From: Bacteroidales bacterium
GTDB lineage: Bacteria > Bacteroidota > Bacteroidia > Bacteroidales > UBA932
Assembly (NCBI GenBank): GCA_017513445.1
Contig: JAFXFS010000010.1
Span: 1-64,000 of the forward strand
Length of the DNA: 64,000 nt
Direction: 5' to 3'
Part shown: piece by piece, positions 45,421 to 55,259 of the stretch
How positions within the stretch are numbered: the stretch's first letter is position 1
Layout of the letters: each line of letters starts with the position of its first letter
The notes under the pieces: generated by a model
The model's database searches: none
What the model saw: the letters and a program-made list of their open reading frames with translations, nothing else
What the model was told of the DNA's origin: nothing
Position numbers and translations under genes: made by a program

Positions 45421-47127
45421 ATGAAAATGAATATTAAAAATACACTATTAATCGTTGTTACAACTCTATTTCTATCATCTTGTATTGGTGATCTTAACAC
45501 TATTCCAATCAATGATTCAGATGTAACATCAGAAACCGCTTATGGCAAAGAAGAACTTGCTTATGTACAAGGATTGACAAAAATTTATGCTCAATTTGTA
45601 ACTAACGATGTTACAAACCTTGTAGTTGATGATGGCGGTTCATCAGAACTTATCAGAACATTCTGGTCAACTCAAGAGGTTACTACAGATGCTTGTAAAG
45701 CTGCTTGGGGTAACGACTCTTGGTGTCAAGACCTTAACAATAACAGATGGACAGCTGAACAAAATCATATGATTTATTCAGTTTATGTTCGTACTCTTCA
45801 AGGCATCACATTCGCTAATGAATATCTTCGTCAAACATCAGAGGATAAATTATCTTTAAGAGGTGTTGATGAAACTCTTGCTGCAAAAATTGCAGGTTTC
45901 AGAGCAGAAGCTCGTTTCCTACGCGCTTACTTCTATTGGATGGCTTTCGATTCTTTCGGAAATGTACCATTCTCTACAGAAGATTCTCAATTTGGTGGTG
46001 GATATAACCCTCCTCAAACTGAGCGCAAAGAGGTATTTGAGTTTGTTGTTTCTGAATTGGAAGAGCTTGTTGCAGATGGTAGCGCTATGCCAGCTGCTCA
46101 ATCAAACTATCCACGTGCTGACAAAGGTTCTTGCTTAGGTCTTCTTGCACGTCTATATTTGAATGCAGAGGTTTATACTAAAACTGACAAAGAGCCAGGT
46201 ACTCCAATGTGGGAAGAGGCTAAAGCTACTTGCGAAAAAATCTATGGATTAGGTTACTCAATCTGTCCTGACTATGCAGCTCTTTTCAGAGGTGACAATG
46301 GTGAAAATGCTCAAGCTAAAAACGAATTCCTATTTGCAGCTGCATACCACAACCAGAAAACTCACTCTTATGGTGGTACTTCATTCTTGACTTTGGCTTC
46401 GACTCAAAGTTCAGATGTTAACAATCAACCATTCTATCTAAATGGTGTAAATGGTGGCTGGGCAGGTATCCGTGTTCCATTTAATTATGTTCAAAAGTAT
46501 TTTGATGTAAAGAATCAAGATTACACATTTGATCCAGGCAATGCTCTTTCAACACAAGACAACTTGACTCGCGATTTAGGTTATGATGTAGTTGACAATC
46601 GTGGTAAACTATTCTACATCTACAACCGTCAAGAAAATATGGATGATTTGTATTCTTATACTCACGGTTGGAGCTGCTTCAAATTCAACAATGTTCCTCA
46701 CGATAAATCAGGTGATGAATTTGCTGAAACAGCTAGTACAACAACATTTTCAGACATTGACTTCCCTCTAATTCGTCTTGGTGAAATTCACCTTATCTAT
46801 GCTGAAGCTTGTATGCATCTAGGTCAACAAAATGCAGCTCTTCCTAAAATTGCTGAGTTGGCTGAAAGAGCAGGTATCACAGCTGTATCTTCTATTGATC
46901 AAGATTGGTTGGTAGCTGAACGCGCTCGTGAATTGATGTGGGAAGGTCACCGTCGTACTGACCTTATCCGTTACGGACTATTCTCATCAGACTCATTCCT
47001 ATGGCCATACAAAGGTGGTTCTCCACAAGGTCAAGGTTTTGATTCTTACAGAAATATTTTTGCAATTCCTGAAGTAGAGATGTCATCTAATCTTGATTTG
47101 GTACAAAACCCTGGATATGCTGACTAA
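45421..47127 (+). CDS. susD: SusD-like starch-binding lipoprotein
   Basis: A 568-residue surface lipoprotein with lipobox LSSC (Cys21). TPR-type helices are visible in RAEARFLRAYFYWMAFDSFGNVPF, the classic SusD segment. The C-terminal signature is ELMWEGHRRTDLIRYGLF, followed by FAIPEVEM. It forms the lid over SusC and binds glucan chains. The locus enzymes make starch or another alpha-glucan the natural ligand. It lies between susC and the SusE/F-like gene, all closely spaced. Confidence 0.97.
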   Translation: MKMNIKNTLLIVVTTLFLSSCIGDLNTIPINDSDVTSETAYGKEELAYVQGLTKIYAQFVTNDVTNLVVDDGGSSELIRTFWSTQEVTTDACKAAWGNDSWCQDLNNNRWTAEQNHMIYSVYVRTLQGITFANEYLRQTSEDKLSLRGVDETLAAKIAGFRAEARFLRAYFYWMAFDSFGNVPFSTEDSQFGGGYNPPQTERKEVFEFVVSELEELVADGSAMPAAQSNYPRADKGSCLGLLARLYLNAEVYTKTDKEPGTPMWEEAKATCEKIYGLGYSICPDYAALFRGDNGENAQAKNEFLFAAAYHNQKTHSYGGTSFLTLASTQSSDVNNQPFYLNGVNGGWAGIRVPFNYVQKYFDVKNQDYTFDPGNALSTQDNLTRDLGYDVVDNRGKLFYIYNRQENMDDLYSYTHGWSCFKFNNVPHDKSGDEFAETASTTTFSDIDFPLIRLGEIHLIYAEACMHLGQQNAALPKIAELAERAGITAVSSIDQDWLVAERARELMWEGHRRTDLIRYGLFSSDSFLWPYKGGSPQGQGFDSYRNIFAIPEVEMSSNLDLVQNPGYAD

Positions 47128-47139
47128 CAATAATTTACG

Positions 47140-50100
47140 ATGAATATGAAAATTAAAAATTATATCCTTTCTTTGGCAGCTGCAGTAGGTTTACTTGCAA
47201 GTTGTCAAGAGGCTGAGCTTGTTAAACTTCCAGCTCCTGATAAGATTGTTGCTCCTGAGTTAACATCTATCAGCGTAGGTGAAAATGCGACAGACAACAT
47301 TGAGATTACAGCAGAGAACCTTGCTCTATCAAAGGTTACATTCAATTGGAGTAAGGCAGATTTTGGTGTCTCTACTCAAGTTGACTATGCAGTAGAATTA
47401 GCGCTACAAGGTGGCAGTGATAAAAAGACTCTTATCTCAGGTATCACTGAGCAAACTGCTACTCAAACATTTGAAGCACTTAATGCACTTTTACTTTATG
47501 ATCTTGAGATAGAAGCTGGTGTTCCTACTCAAATTGATGTTTATGTAAGTGCACAAATGGGTGCTTATCAAAAATATTATTCTCAACCAAAAACCATCAC
47601 TATTACTGTAACTAAAGCAGAAAAGGTTTATCCTACTGTTTGGGTTATTGGTGATTACTGCGGTTGGAACCACGGAAACTCACAATTCCTATTCGACTTT
47701 ATCGGCGAAGATAAGGTTTATCAAGGTGTTGTTGACTTTGGTGAAAAAGCAGCAAATGGATTTAAACTAACAGGTGTTGGTTCTTGGGATGACTCTTGCA
47801 ACTGGGGTACTGATGGTAATGCAACTGCTCCAGAAGCTGAAGCTGGTTCTATCACTCTAATTTCAAGTGGTGGTTCAGGTAACATTATGGCTTACTCGAA
47901 GAGATTCTATCACTTCGCATTTGATAAGAGCTCTCTTGTTCTCACTAAGAATTTGTCATTCAACACAGTAGGTATTATTGGTAGTGCAACTCCAAATGGT
48001 TGGGATTCAGATACCGATATGAAATTTGATAAATCTAAACAAAAATTCTATGTTGATGTTACATTGACTGATGGTGAAATCAAGTTCCGTGCTGATGATG
48101 GTTGGGATTTGAACTGGGGTGGAACAATCCCTATGACACAAGGCGGTGACAATATTCCTGTAACTGCTGGTAACTATCGTGTTTACTTGAATCTTAACGA
48201 TCCTGCTAACATCTCTTACGAATTGAATAGTGCTGATTATGGTAGTGCTGAACCAGCACCAGATGATCCAGATCAACCAGATGATCCAGATCAACCAGCT
48301 CCTGCTAATGAAGGTTGGGGTATCGTTGGTACAATCAACAACTGGGGTAATGATGGTGATGCTGATGTTGATATGAAACTTGGTACAGGTTGGTTAGTTG
48401 CAACAAATGTTGAAATCCCTGAAGGTGGTGAAGTTAAATTCCGCCTTGATGGTGATTGGGCTGTCAACTTAGGTGGCACATTTGTGGCAGGTGAAGCTAT
48501 GGCTCTTACTCCTGGTGGAGACAACATTAAACCTGCTGCCGGCACTTATGATATCTATTTGAACCCACATATCGCTACTGCATACTTTATGACAGCAGGT
48601 GCTTCTGCTCCAGCTGCTCCTGAAGTTTGGGGCGTAGTTGGTACTATCAACAACTGGGGTGGTGATGATTTGGATATCGCTATGACTAACGATGGCACTT
48701 ATTGGGTAGCTAAAGGTGTAGTTCTTGCTGATGGTGACGAAATTAAAGTTCGTTGGGCAAGTGCTTGGAACATTGACTTTGGTGGAACTTTTGAAGCAAA
48801 TGTTCAAGTTCCAGCTACAAAAGGTGGTAGCAACTTCAAAGCTGTTGCAGGTACATACGATATCTACCTTGACGAAGCGAACTCATTTATCTACTTTATG
48901 ACTGATGGTAAAACTCCTGCAGATGCCGGTGGAGCAACTCCTCCTCCAGCATTTGACCCAGATAAAGCAACTTGGGGCATCGTTGGTGACCCTACAGGTT
49001 GGGGTAGTAGCGCTGATATCGCTATGACAAAAGTTGGCGAATGGCTTGTTGCTAAAGGCGTAACTCTTAAAGCAACTGATGGCTTCAAGATCAGAGCAAA
49101 TGGTGAATGGAATGACGTTGCAAACTTCGGTTTAGAGGGTGGTGCCGGAACTGTTGACCTTGAGACAGAAACTAAAGTTATCACTAGTGGTGGTTCAGGT
49201 AATATGTCTGTTCAAATTGATGGCACATACGATATCTACTTCAGCTACGCAAGATCTGTTATTTGGGTTATGAAAGAGGGCAATGTGCCTGGTTTCATCC
49301 CTGAAACTGCTATTTGGGGCATCGTTGGTGACCCTACAAATTGGGCTGAAGGTGCTGACATCATAATGACTCAAGTTGGTGAATGGCTTGTTGCTAAAGA
49401 GGTTGAATTCACTAAAGGTCAAGGTTTCAAAATCAGAGCTAATGGTGAATGGAATGATGTAGCTAACTATGGTCTTGAATCAGGCAATGGTGACATCACT
49501 ATTGGTGTTGAAACTCCTGTTATCACAAGCGGCGGCTCAGGTAATATGGTTGTTCAAGCAGATGGCAAATTTGACATTTACTTCAGTTATACAAAATCAG
49601 TTGTATGGGTACTTCCTGTTGGAGACACTCCTGAATTCAGCTATTCTACAGCAACTTGGGGCATCGTTGGTGACCTTACAAATTGGGCTGAAGGTGCTGA
49701 TATCGCTATGACAAAAGATGGCGAATGGCTTGTTGCAAGAGAGGTTAAATTCACTAAAGGTCAAGGTTTCAAAATCAGAGCTAATGGAGAATGGAATGAT
49801 GTAGCTAACTATGGTCTTGAATCAGGCAGTGGTGACATCACTATCGGTGTTGAAACTCCTGTTATCTCAAGCGGCGGTTCAGGCAATATGGTTGTTCAAG
49901 AGGATGGAACATTTGACGTTTACTTCAGTATCTCACAATCTGTTGTATGGGTACTTCCTGTTGGCGACACTCCTGAATTTAGCAACTCTACAGCAACTTG
50001 GGGAATCGTTGGTGACCCTACAGGTTGGGCTGATGGAGCTGATATCGCTATGACAAAAGATGGCGAATGGCTTGTTGCTAAAGGCGTAACATTCGCAGCT

Positions 50101-50343
50101 AATCAAGGTTTCAAGATTAGAGCTAATGGAAAATGGAACGATGCTGCTAACTACGGCCTTGAGGGTGGTAATGGTAACATCACTATCGGAGTTGAAACTG
50201 CTGTTATCTCTAGCGGTGGCTCGGGGAATATGGTTGTTACAACTGCAGGTAAATATGATATCTACTTTAGCTACATTAAGCGTGTAGTTTGGGTAATGGC
50301 TGAAGGTAAAACTCCTACGACAGGAGAGGGTTCAGCTGAATAA
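47140..50343 (+). CDS. SusE/SusF-like surface lipoprotein with eight starch-binding-type modules
   Basis: A 1067-residue lipoprotein (LLASC, Cys22). An N-terminal Ig-like SusE domain spans about 35-155. Eight modules, each beginning with a W/V-G-(I/V)-(V/I)-G-x-W-type strand, then start near residues 165, 275, 390, 497, 610, 724, 838 and 952. A DDPDQP-rich linker (371-387) precedes module 3. Modules 5-8 are nearly identical (WGIVGD, FKIRANGEWNDVANYG, FDIYFSYTKSVVWV). SusE carries two and SusF three such CBMs, so this is an expanded form. It probably holds starch at the surface. Copy number may vary by recombination. Confidence 0.9.
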   Translation: MNMKIKNYILSLAAAVGLLASCQEAELVKLPAPDKIVAPELTSISVGENATDNIEITAENLALSKVTFNWSKADFGVSTQVDYAVELALQGGSDKKTLISGITEQTATQTFEALNALLLYDLEIEAGVPTQIDVYVSAQMGAYQKYYSQPKTITITVTKAEKVYPTVWVIGDYCGWNHGNSQFLFDFIGEDKVYQGVVDFGEKAANGFKLTGVGSWDDSCNWGTDGNATAPEAEAGSITLISSGGSGNIMAYSKRFYHFAFDKSSLVLTKNLSFNTVGIIGSATPNGWDSDTDMKFDKSKQKFYVDVTLTDGEIKFRADDGWDLNWGGTIPMTQGGDNIPVTAGNYRVYLNLNDPANISYELNSADYGSAEPAPDDPDQPDDPDQPAPANEGWGIVGTINNWGNDGDADVDMKLGTGWLVATNVEIPEGGEVKFRLDGDWAVNLGGTFVAGEAMALTPGGDNIKPAAGTYDIYLNPHIATAYFMTAGASAPAAPEVWGVVGTINNWGGDDLDIAMTNDGTYWVAKGVVLADGDEIKVRWASAWNIDFGGTFEANVQVPATKGGSNFKAVAGTYDIYLDEANSFIYFMTDGKTPADAGGATPPPAFDPDKATWGIVGDPTGWGSSADIAMTKVGEWLVAKGVTLKATDGFKIRANGEWNDVANFGLEGGAGTVDLETETKVITSGGSGNMSVQIDGTYDIYFSYARSVIWVMKEGNVPGFIPETAIWGIVGDPTNWAEGADIIMTQVGEWLVAKEVEFTKGQGFKIRANGEWNDVANYGLESGNGDITIGVETPVITSGGSGNMVVQADGKFDIYFSYTKSVVWVLPVGDTPEFSYSTATWGIVGDLTNWAEGADIAMTKDGEWLVAREVKFTKGQGFKIRANGEWNDVANYGLESGSGDITIGVETPVISSGGSGNMVVQEDGTFDVYFSISQSVVWVLPVGDTPEFSNSTATWGIVGDPTGWADGADIAMTKDGEWLVAKGVTFAANQGFKIRANGKWNDAANYGLEGGNGNITIGVETAVISSGGSGNMVVTTAGKYDIYFSYIKRVVWVMAEGKTPTTGEGSAE
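48259..48294. repeat. 18-bp direct repeat in a DDPDQP linker
   Basis: Two perfect copies of CCAGATGATCCAGATCAA encode a PDDPDQ linker between modules 2 and 3 of the SusE/F-like protein. Confidence 0.9.
48969..50320. repeat. Four long tandem repeats of about 342 bp inside the SusE/F-like gene
   Basis: Units start near 48969, 49311, 49652 and 49993, about 342 bp (114 codons) apart. Long identical tracts remain between units 2 and 3, so the amplification looks recent. Two more diverged units lie upstream (near 48313 and 48634). Confidence 0.88.
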
Positions 50344-50349
50344 TTTTAG

Positions 50350-50377
50350 GTATGCGGGTCCTGACCGACCCGCATAC
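50350..50377 (+). promoter_or_regulatory. Intercistronic hairpin between SusE/F-like gene and GH13 genes
   Basis: A perfect 11-bp stem GTATGCGGGTC / GACCCGCATAC with a 6-base loop lies 7 bases after the SusE/F-like stop. No T-run follows, so it is not a standard terminator. It may protect the upstream susCDE/F mRNA from 3' decay or reduce enzyme-gene expression. Confidence 0.8.
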
Positions 50378-50405
50378 TTCCATTATAATCATTAAACATT
50401 TTATT

Positions 50406-53273
50406 ATGCGTAGAATCGCTTATATGCTCTTCGCAATGCTTTTTGTATTGACATCTTGCGAGGAACCGGCAAATCCGGAAAAGAAAAACGAGTTAAAACT
50501 CTCAATCACATCACTTCAGTTCAGCGGCAAATCTGGTAGTGAGGTAATCTCTATAACATCAACCAAAGCGTGGAGTATTACCAACAATACAGGTATAGAT
50601 TGGTGTACACCTGAACGCACTTCAGGAGAGGTTTCAATGCCATTGTCAATAAGTGTTAAAGCTAATGAAGGAGATGCTCGCAGTGCTGAAATCACATTCT
50701 CATCACAAGATTGTCCAGATGTGCAACTAATTGTAAATCAGGCAGCTGCGGAAGAAGATGCATCAGAAATCATAAATGGTGTATATACAACCCCTTCCAA
50801 ACTGGATGCAGACAAGGAGTGTACAATCTGGTTCAAACCTGATGCTACAAGCCCACTTTATCAATACACCGGTGATCTCTATGCACATATCGGAATAGGA
50901 AACTGGTTCTGCGTACAGGCAGATTGGAATGAAAATATTGATAAATGCAAATTTACCAAGGTTGAAGATAACCTATGGTCACTTCAGATTAAACCATCTA
51001 TCAGAAGCTGGTTTGACTCTGGAGAGACACCTGTTACTGCTATTGCTTTAGTAATCAGGAATAGCGATGGTACAATGCAGACATCACCAGATATTTTTAT
51101 CGATGTAGAGGATAAAAAATACTCTCTTGACCCAGGTGAAACTGTAGAAGAACCTCTTCCTGATGGTGTTGAATATGGTATCAACTATAACACTGACGGA
51201 AGTGTAACTTTAGTTTTCTATGATTATGACAAAAATGGAAAATCACACGACTACGCCTATTTGAAGGGCGATTTCAATGATTGGAGTCTCTCTAATGATT
51301 ACCTTATGAAGAGGGATTCAGAAGAGGGCTGCTGGTGGTTCACATTAAGCGATATTGACCCAAATAAAGAGTATAGATTCCAATACTATTTAGGATACAA
51401 AGATGCCATTTCAGGAAGAGAATATGCTGATCCATATTCTGAAATAGTATATGAAAGTAGTGATAGATATATCTCATCATCTACCTATCCTGACCTTCCT
51501 GAGTATCCATCAAGTACCCGTGGAGCAATATCTGCATTTCAAGTAAATCAACCTGAATATAATTGGCAAATAGCTGATTATGAAGTAGAAGACGAAAACG
51601 ATTTAATTATTTACGAACTTCATTTTAGAGATTTTTCAACAACCGGAGATATCAATGGAGCTATGGAAAAGTTGGATTATCTTGAAGATTTAGGTATCAA
51701 TGCTATTGAACTTATGCCAATTCAGGAGTTCAGCGGTGCTGATAGCTGGGGATACAACCCTATCGCCTACTTTGCACTTGAAAAATCATATGGAACTCGT
51801 GAGATGTATAAGAGATTTATTGATGAGTGTCATAAACGTGATATTGCGGTAATTGTGGATGTGGTATATAACCACGCTCACGAGGATCACGCAATGGCCG
51901 GTCTATATTTCGATTGGACTAACTATGTGCCTACATCTAACAACCCTTGGTTTAACACAACTGCTCCTCACCCATTCAGTGTATTCTACGACTGGAATCA
52001 CGATAATCAAATGACTACGGAGCACATCAAGCAAAGCTTAAAATATCTGATTGAAGAGTACAATATTGATGGCTTCCGTTTTGACTTGACAAAGGGCTTT
52101 ACCAACACAAAGAGTAATGAAAGTACAGCATCAAATTATGATGCGGATCGTGTCGCAATATTACAGAACTACATATCTTATATCAAGAGCGTGGATGATA
52201 ATGCAGTTATAATTCTTGAACACTTTGCTGACTCTGAAAACGAAGCTCTCTCAAGCTGTGGAGCAAAACTCTGGAGAAATATGAACTGGGCATATAGAAG
52301 TGCACTTTTGGGATCTTCAACAGATTTCAGTCCATTATATACTGGTTCAAAAGATGAGTTTGGAAGTTTGGTAGGATATATGGAGAGTCACGATGAAGAG
52401 AGAACTTGTTATGGTGCAATTCAATCAAATAGTGGTGTAAAATGGGGTATTTGTGGTACAATCACCGGTTGGGGAGAAAAATCAGATATTACCCTACAAA
52501 GTGACGGAGCTCTGTTTGTCGCTAAAAATGTAACTTTTGGATCATCAGATATGTTCAAAATTAGAGGTAATTCAGTTTGGGACGATGCATATAATTATGG
52601 AGCATCAACAAAAGGGTATAAATTACCACTTAATAGTGAATACTCTCTTGTGCTTGGTTCATCTTCACAAGATATGGCACCTCCTGCTGCAGGCACTTAT
52701 GATATTTACTTCTCTCCAGATGTCAAAAAAATTTGGGTAATGACACCTGGCAAACGCCCAGAAGATCCAGAAACAGATAATGAAGATGGTCTGACAGTTG
52801 CTATGCGTAGAGCCGGACTAAATGCTGCATTCTTCTTAACTGTACCTGGTCCGAAGATGATTTGGCAATTTGGCGAGTTGGGTTATGATATCTCTATCGA
52901 GGAGAATGGTCGTACAGGCCGTAAACCTGTCAAATGGGATTATTACGAGGTACCTGAAAGAAAAGCACTTTACGACACATACTCAAACCTGTTAGAATTC
53001 CGTAGAGATAACCCTAGATTCTTCGATTCAGACGCAAAATTCAGTTGGAATGCAACTGCATCAAATTGGCCGGCAAGATATATATTCTGCGAAGTTGAAG
53101 GTAAGAGATTTGCTGTTGTAGGTAATTTTGGTTCTGTCACAGAAGAGATTAGTATTACACTTCCAACAAATGATACTTGGTACAACTACTTTGATAGAGA
53201 TGAGAAGTATAGTGGTGGCAATCAAACAATAACATTAAAAGAGGGAGAATTCAGACTTCTAACAAATTTCTAG
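50406..53273 (+). CDS. GH13 alpha-amylase-family lipoprotein with a SusE/F-type module inserted in the barrel
   Basis: A 955-residue surface lipoprotein (LTSC, Cys18). Order of domains: BACON (about 30-115), a beta domain of unclear type (about 120-235), a CBM48-like domain (about 258-345), then GH13 from about 398. Catalytic residues are Asp560 (DGFRFD), Glu605 (IILEHF) and Asp663 (ESHDEE). Residues about 678-787 are a starch-binding module like those of the preceding gene (WGICGTITGW...KIWVMTPGK). It sits between conserved region IV and the last barrel strand (MRRAGLNAAFFLTVPGPKMIWQFGE). I start at ATG 50406; the upstream frame extension includes the hairpin. Likely endo-acting on starch. 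Confidence 0.9.
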   Translation: MRRIAYMLFAMLFVLTSCEEPANPEKKNELKLSITSLQFSGKSGSEVISITSTKAWSITNNTGIDWCTPERTSGEVSMPLSISVKANEGDARSAEITFSSQDCPDVQLIVNQAAAEEDASEIINGVYTTPSKLDADKECTIWFKPDATSPLYQYTGDLYAHIGIGNWFCVQADWNENIDKCKFTKVEDNLWSLQIKPSIRSWFDSGETPVTAIALVIRNSDGTMQTSPDIFIDVEDKKYSLDPGETVEEPLPDGVEYGINYNTDGSVTLVFYDYDKNGKSHDYAYLKGDFNDWSLSNDYLMKRDSEEGCWWFTLSDIDPNKEYRFQYYLGYKDAISGREYADPYSEIVYESSDRYISSSTYPDLPEYPSSTRGAISAFQVNQPEYNWQIADYEVEDENDLIIYELHFRDFSTTGDINGAMEKLDYLEDLGINAIELMPIQEFSGADSWGYNPIAYFALEKSYGTREMYKRFIDECHKRDIAVIVDVVYNHAHEDHAMAGLYFDWTNYVPTSNNPWFNTTAPHPFSVFYDWNHDNQMTTEHIKQSLKYLIEEYNIDGFRFDLTKGFTNTKSNESTASNYDADRVAILQNYISYIKSVDDNAVIILEHFADSENEALSSCGAKLWRNMNWAYRSALLGSSTDFSPLYTGSKDEFGSLVGYMESHDEERTCYGAIQSNSGVKWGICGTITGWGEKSDITLQSDGALFVAKNVTFGSSDMFKIRGNSVWDDAYNYGASTKGYKLPLNSEYSLVLGSSSQDMAPPAAGTYDIYFSPDVKKIWVMTPGKRPEDPETDNEDGLTVAMRRAGLNAAFFLTVPGPKMIWQFGELGYDISIEENGRTGRKPVKWDYYEVPERKALYDTYSNLLEFRRDNPRFFDSDAKFSWNATASNWPARYIFCEVEGKRFAVVGNFGSVTEEISITLPTNDTWYNYFDRDEKYSGGNQTITLKEGEFRLLTNF
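52437..52766 (+). other. SusE/F-type module coding segment inserted in the GH13 catalytic domain
   Basis: This segment encodes residues about 678-787 of the amylase. It shares the module grammar of the neighbouring SusE/F-like protein: a WGI-G-T-TGWG start, MFKIRGNSVWDDAYNYG, AGTYDIYFSPD, and an IWVM-PGK end. The barrel sequence resumes directly after it. Confidence 0.85.
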
Positions 53274-53282
53274 TAGATAATT

Positions 53283-55244
53283 ATGACAAAATCAATATTT
53301 AAATACCTAATAATGAGCATTTTGGCAACATCACTAACACTTTCCTGCACACCAGGTGAAGAGCATCCAGTTCCGGCTGCACAACTTGAAGAATGCCAAT
53401 ATTCTAGTGATGCTACCACATTCAATCTTTGGGCTCCAAATGCAGAAAATGTTGAATTGAAACTATATGAGAATGGTTTGGGCGGCTCCCCTATTGATAC
53501 TATTGAGATGAGACCTTCAAATAATGGGATTTGGGCTACAAAAATCGAGGGAGATCTTAAAGGTAAATTCTACACTTTCCAGGTTAAGAGAGATGGAAAG
53601 TGGCTTGAGGAGAGTGCCGGCATATCAGCAAAAGCTGTCGGAGTAAATGGCCAAAGAGGTGCTATTATTAATTGGGATGAAACAGATCCAGAGGGTTGGA
53701 ATGAAGATATTAGCCCTGTCGTAAAACCATCAGACATAATTGTTTACGAGCTACAACATAGAGATTTTTCGATTCATCAATCTTCTGGCTCATCATATTC
53801 TGGCAAGTATATGGCTCTTACACAAGAGGGAACCAAATCACCAGAAGGATTGGCAACCGGAATTGATCACTTGAAAGAGTTAGGTATTACATACGTACAA
53901 CTTCTTCCATCGACAGATTTCGCAACAATTGATGAGACTACTCTTGAAAAGAATCAATATAACTGGGGATATGAACCTCTTAATTACAATGCAGTTGAGG
54001 GTTCATTCTCAACCGACCCATATAAACCTGAGACTCGAATCAGAGAGTTCAAAGAGATGGTGCAGGCACTACATAAAGCTGGCATCAGGGTTATTCTTGA
54101 TGTAGTATATAACCACACCACAAATGCTTCTGTAACAGGGTTTGAGAGAACAAATCCGGGTTACTTCTATAGAATGAAGAGTGACGGATCATTCGCAAAT
54201 GGTTCCGGTTGTGGAAATGAAACTGCATCAGATCAACCAATGATGCGTAAACTTATGATTGAGTCTCTGGAATGGTGGATGAAAGAGTATCATATTGATG
54301 GTTTCAGATTTGACCTTATGGCAATTCACGATATTGAAACAATGAATGAAATACGTACGAGATTAGAGGCAATCGACTCATCTGTAGTTATTTACGGAGA
54401 GGGTTGGGCTGCCTCTGATCCACTTTTCGATGAGTCAAAACTTGCCTTCAAACGATACACTTATCAAATGGATGGCGTAGGAGCATTCAGCGATAATATT
54501 CGTGATGCCCTTCGTGGACCTCTTGATTGTTCAAATGCCGGTTTTATTGGTGGAATCAAGGGAAATAAAGAGGACCTTGAATTTGGTATTGCAGGTGGTA
54601 TCCAACACCCACAAGTAAGTGTAACTGCCTGGACATCAGAGCCATTCCAACATATTAGTTATGCAAGTTGCCACGACGACCACTGTCTGAGAGACAGACT
54701 TGAAGAGGCTCTCCCTAATGCCTCTGAAAAAGAGAGAATTGCTATGATAAAATTGGCTCAAACTGCAGTTTACACCTCGCAAGGTATCCCATTTATATTC
54801 AATGGTGAGGAGTTATATCGTCACAAACAGGGAATCAAAAATAGCTATAACCAACCTGACGATGTAAATGCCATTGATTGGAGCTACAAAAAGAGATACA
54901 AGGATTTGGTTGACTACTATGCTGCTTTAGCAGATATCCGCCACGCACACCCTGCTTTCGGTTTAGGTGATGCAGAATTGGTGAGAAGACATCTTGAATT
55001 TATTGATACCGAAAATGAATTGGTATCATCATTTATATTAAAAGATCTTGAAGGAATTGATTCTGCCAAATCTTTGGTTGTTATTCTTAATGGTTCAAAA
55101 GAGAGCGTTGAGATCGATATTCCTGAAGGAAATTATATTATTCTTGCCAGAGATGGAAAGGGAGATGCAGAGGGGTTAGGAGCATTCTCAGGTGCAAAAA
55201 TCAGAGTAAAAGCCACATCGGCAACCATTCTAGCAGAAAAATAA
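53283..55244 (+). CDS. pulA: Type I pullulanase (GH13_14-like), lipoprotein
   Basis: A 653-residue debranching enzyme hydrolysing alpha-1,6 links of pullulan and amylopectin. Lipobox ends at Cys22. An N-terminal CBM48 begins TTFNLWAPNAENVELKLYENG. The pullulanase signature YNWGYEPLNYN is intact. Conserved regions follow: VILDVVYNHT, nucleophile Asp344 (GFRFDLMAIHD), acid Glu373 (YGEGW) and SCHDDHCLRDRL. It complements the endo-amylases by removing branch points so that SusC can import linear chains. It starts 9 bp after the preceding stop. Confidence 0.93.
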   Translation: MTKSIFKYLIMSILATSLTLSCTPGEEHPVPAAQLEECQYSSDATTFNLWAPNAENVELKLYENGLGGSPIDTIEMRPSNNGIWATKIEGDLKGKFYTFQVKRDGKWLEESAGISAKAVGVNGQRGAIINWDETDPEGWNEDISPVVKPSDIIVYELQHRDFSIHQSSGSSYSGKYMALTQEGTKSPEGLATGIDHLKELGITYVQLLPSTDFATIDETTLEKNQYNWGYEPLNYNAVEGSFSTDPYKPETRIREFKEMVQALHKAGIRVILDVVYNHTTNASVTGFERTNPGYFYRMKSDGSFANGSGCGNETASDQPMMRKLMIESLEWWMKEYHIDGFRFDLMAIHDIETMNEIRTRLEAIDSSVVIYGEGWAASDPLFDESKLAFKRYTYQMDGVGAFSDNIRDALRGPLDCSNAGFIGGIKGNKEDLEFGIAGGIQHPQVSVTAWTSEPFQHISYASCHDDHCLRDRLEEALPNASEKERIAMIKLAQTAVYTSQGIPFIFNGEELYRHKQGIKNSYNQPDDVNAIDWSYKKRYKDLVDYYAALADIRHAHPAFGLGDAELVRRHLEFIDTENELVSSFILKDLEGIDSAKSLVVILNGSKESVEIDIPEGNYIILARDGKGDAEGLGAFSGAKIRVKATSATILAEK

Positions 55245-55259
55245 TTAAAACATAACATT

